7,297 nucleotides of DNA from a bacterium (GTDB lineage: Bacteria; Bacillota; Clostridia; Oscillospirales; Acutalibacteraceae): positions 1-7,297 of the forward strand of contig JAHKXX010000049.1 of the NCBI GenBank assembly GCA_020627425.1, given 5' to 3'. The position numbers and the translations under genes were made by a program. The notes under the pieces are model-generated. The model worked only from the letters and a program-made list of their open reading frames with translations, had not been told where the DNA came from and did not search any database. Positions 6,601 through 7,297 of the stretch are shown here, piece after piece (the stretch's first letter is position 1; the number at the start of each line of letters is the position of its first letter).

Positions 6601-7214
6601 AGAGGCTCTACCCTGCCCTCAAGCTCGGTGAGAATATCCCTGAGCCTTACGAGGTTGTCCTCTGCCTTGTCAAGACGACGTTCGGCGTCAGCCTTGCGGT
6701 AACGGAATTTTGAAATTCCTGCTGCCTCCTCAAATATTTCTCTTCTGTCCTCGCCCTTGGTCGATACGATAGAGTCTATCTTACCCTGACCTATCATAGA
6801 ATAGCCGTCTCTGCCAAGCCCTGTATCCATAAACAGCTCGTGTATATCCTGAAGGCGCACAGCGGTATTGTTAATCAGGTACTCGCTGTTGCCGGAACGG
6901 TAAAACCTGCGTGTTACCGACACCTCGTCTCCGTCAAAGCTGAGACTGCGGTCACTGTTGTCTATAGAAAGAGTTACCTGTGCATAGCCGGTTTTTTTTC
7001 GCTGCTGGGTTCCGTTAAAAACAACATCCTCCATCTTTGAGCAGCGCAGCGCCTTTGCCGACTGTTCTCCAAGGACCCATCTGACGGCGTCGCTTATATT
7101 GCTTTTTCCGCTGCCGTTGGGACCCACGACCGCCGTTATTCCGCTTGTGAAGTCAAGCTTCGTTTTGTCGGGAAAAGTCTTGAAGCCCTGCAATTCAAGA
7201 GATTTAAGTTTCAC
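3639..7214 (-). CDS. smc: Chromosome segregation protein SMC
   Basis: Bacterial SMC is a dimeric ATPase that, with ScpA and ScpB, extrudes and organises chromosomal DNA on the nucleoid. The 1191-residue product matches the full family length. The N-terminal head has Walker A GPNGSGKSN (31-39), the R-loop arginine R57 and the Q-loop in SMIGQGKID (139-147). A long coiled-coil arm leads to a hinge at about 520-666, bounded by GTLSGIHGP (520-528) and the glycine-rich AGGSLTGGS (658-666). A second coiled-coil arm returns to the C-terminal head, with signature LSGGEK (1090-1095), Walker B with D1118 and E1119 (the catalytic Glu) in VMDEIEAALDD, and the ITHRRGTME segment. All ATPase residues are present, so it should be active. 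The start is GTG: an in-frame TAA at 7227-7229 leaves no upstream alternative, and a weak GGTGAG site lies 3 bases before it. The hinge holds an unusual CSCDEC (609-614). A short basic tail (AAEVARKLKLEAR) follows the usual end. Confidence 0.98.
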   Translation of the reverse strand: MKLKSLELQGFKTFPDKTKLDFTSGITAVVGPNGSGKSNISDAVRWVLGEQSAKALRCSKMEDVVFNGTQQRKKTGYAQVTLSIDNSDRSLSFDGDEVSVTRRFYRSGNSEYLINNTAVRLQDIHELFMDTGLGRDGYSMIGQGKIDSIVSTKGEDRREIFEEAAGISKFRYRKADAERRLDKAEDNLVRLRDILTELEGRVEPLRIQSEKARDYLKFAEEKRSLEIALWLKTLERSSAEIKAQDDKILIAQNQHKDAEQALTNIQEETDRIYTKNSEYGIRLDEIRRSISAIEQTGSDKRSRISVLKNDIEHNSIYIDRVQGSIEEIKRNSGELTKLIIEKDAVINKTQSAISEKQDEIQRCTKRLEALKTDESLSGEKLDKINKELSSLTEKSSDAKIRYMTSASAIDDLRMRCESTDNSINEVSSRIGTLTGIVDEYKKMLADSGKNIDLLSRQQEDKKSEINELVADSNSIKETAEGLRLDCEQQYRKARILTDLENNLDGFTRSVKMVMKESKKGTLSGIHGPVSRVIKTPSEYSVAIETALSGALQNIVTTNDEDAKAAIRFLKSHDGGRATFLPMSTIKGRHLDERGLDSNKGFVGIAGDLCSCDECYKGILENLLGRIVVASDLDSAVSLAKRYSYRFKVVTLDGQVINAGGSLTGGSLTKNTGLLGRADEIEKLKAQAKAIKEKSDEQFARYSEAQKNIEKKNAALTELQDRIQQLLGDKLKIEAEIQGRQSELESAQKMLSDIRNEKADTLRRMEELNADCTAAKADLKKYAEQIKNNEDIVKTLTGSRNDFLQKREDITEKLQGLRIELLTMQNEMNAAKAEKENASIRAESDNDRLTGFDREIAQTRQKIKDAENEITVLTAEVQDCEKQIKEKQRETDNINSERLALEGRQSVLRREEREKNTEKENLALELARLDERRAALQKTYDDIVSKLWEEYELTKREAEDVAVAIDDPQKAQRRLSELKKKIKALGSVNVSAIEEYKEVSERYTFLSAQIGDVEKSKAELLHLITDLTKQMREIFIEKFNEINENFSHTFVELFGGGRASLSLSDPENILTTGIDISVEPPGKIVSHIELLSGGEKALVAIALYFAIMKVSPAPFCVMDEIEAALDDVNVYRFAAYLRRMNDNTQFICITHRRGTMEEADVLYGVTMQDRGISKLLELKAAEVARKLKLEAR

Positions 7215-7234
7215 TTTCTCACCACTTTAACTAA

Positions 7235-7297
7235 TCAGAATATCTGTCGCCTGGCACGCACCTCATACTTATCAAGGCGGTTGTCCTGACGGACAAC
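7235..7297 (-). CDS. Possible C-terminal tail of an upstream gene (5' end outside window)
   Basis: One minus-strand frame is open from the right edge to TGA at 7235-7237, encoding VVRQDNRLDKYEVRARRQIF, 20 residues before smc begins 20 bases later. The peptide is basic and fits a C-terminus in composition. I do not recognise it. Clostridial smc is often preceded by rnc or by an Elp3-like radical SAM gene, but this tail does not obviously match the end of either. A second frame is also open as far as TAG at 7232-7234, with less typical codons (TTG twice). The frame choice is therefore tentative. Confidence 0.35.
   Translation of the reverse strand, partial: VVRQDNRLDKYEVRARRQIF
7280..7297. repeat. 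Perfect 7-bp inverted repeat at the right edge
   Basis: gttgtcc (7280-7286) and ggacaac (7291-7297) are exact complements around the loop tgac. The stem could extend beyond the window. On the minus strand it is followed by CGCCTTGAT, not a T-run, so it is not an intrinsic terminator for an upstream gene. It falls within the possible upstream reading frame and may be chance. Confidence 0.5.

Noticed and set aside
4250..6700. Apparent low-complexity or repetitive sequence in smc
   Set aside because: The Lys/Glu/Leu-rich pattern is the heptad periodicity of the two SMC coiled-coil arms on either side of the hinge, not a DNA repeat or a CRISPR-like array.
7268..7296. Possible smc promoter on the minus strand, TTGTCC then 17 bases then GATAAG
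   Set aside because: Each box matches the sigma-A consensus at only four of six positions, and it overlaps a possible upstream coding frame and the inverted repeat. It is too weak to annotate.

Overview
The window looks like a piece of a Gram-positive, clostridial-type chromosome. The Ruminococcus-like part of the Oscillospiraceae is my best guess, based on protein character, mid-range base composition and frequent ATA and AGA/AGG codons; no marker gene here fixes the taxon. Every gene I can support is on the minus strand, so transcription runs from high to low coordinates. Gaps are short (12 to 59 bp), one gene pair overlaps, and I see no convincing intrinsic terminator, so the region reads as one operon or a run of coupled genes.

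In transcription order: a possible tail of an upstream gene at the right edge (7235-7297); smc (3639-7214), the chromosome-organising SMC ATPase; ftsY (2376-3605), the signal-recognition-particle receptor GTPase; the RdgB/HAM1 XTP/dITP pyrophosphatase (1717-2316); a YhbY/CRM-domain RNA-binding protein linked to the large ribosomal subunit (1396-1698); nadD (765-1379), nicotinate-nucleotide adenylyltransferase; and a partial, poorly characterised gene (1-778) that overlaps the end of nadD and leaves the window at the left edge. All but the edge genes are housekeeping genes. They cover chromosome segregation, membrane targeting of ribosomes, nucleotide-pool cleaning, ribosome assembly and NAD synthesis, and share growth-linked expression more than a single pathway. 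The order joins two blocks usually seen apart: rnc-smc-ftsY and rdgB-yhbY-nadD.

I found no mobile element, CRISPR array, tRNA, rRNA, riboswitch or defence system, and no clear new multi-gene system. The most unusual item is in ftsY: the GTPase domain ends near residue 300 and is followed by about 109 mostly acidic residues carrying two copies of the octapeptide DEWLKSWR. The copies differ at synonymous codon positions but not in protein, which suggests a maintained binding motif. Next in interest is the left-edge gene, which sits where yqeK or rsfS often follows nadD and whose start lies inside nadD behind a strong ribosome binding site. Three starts needed a decision: GTG for smc, TTG for nadD, and the second of two close ATGs for yhbY. 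No gene-free stretch exceeds 300 bases.
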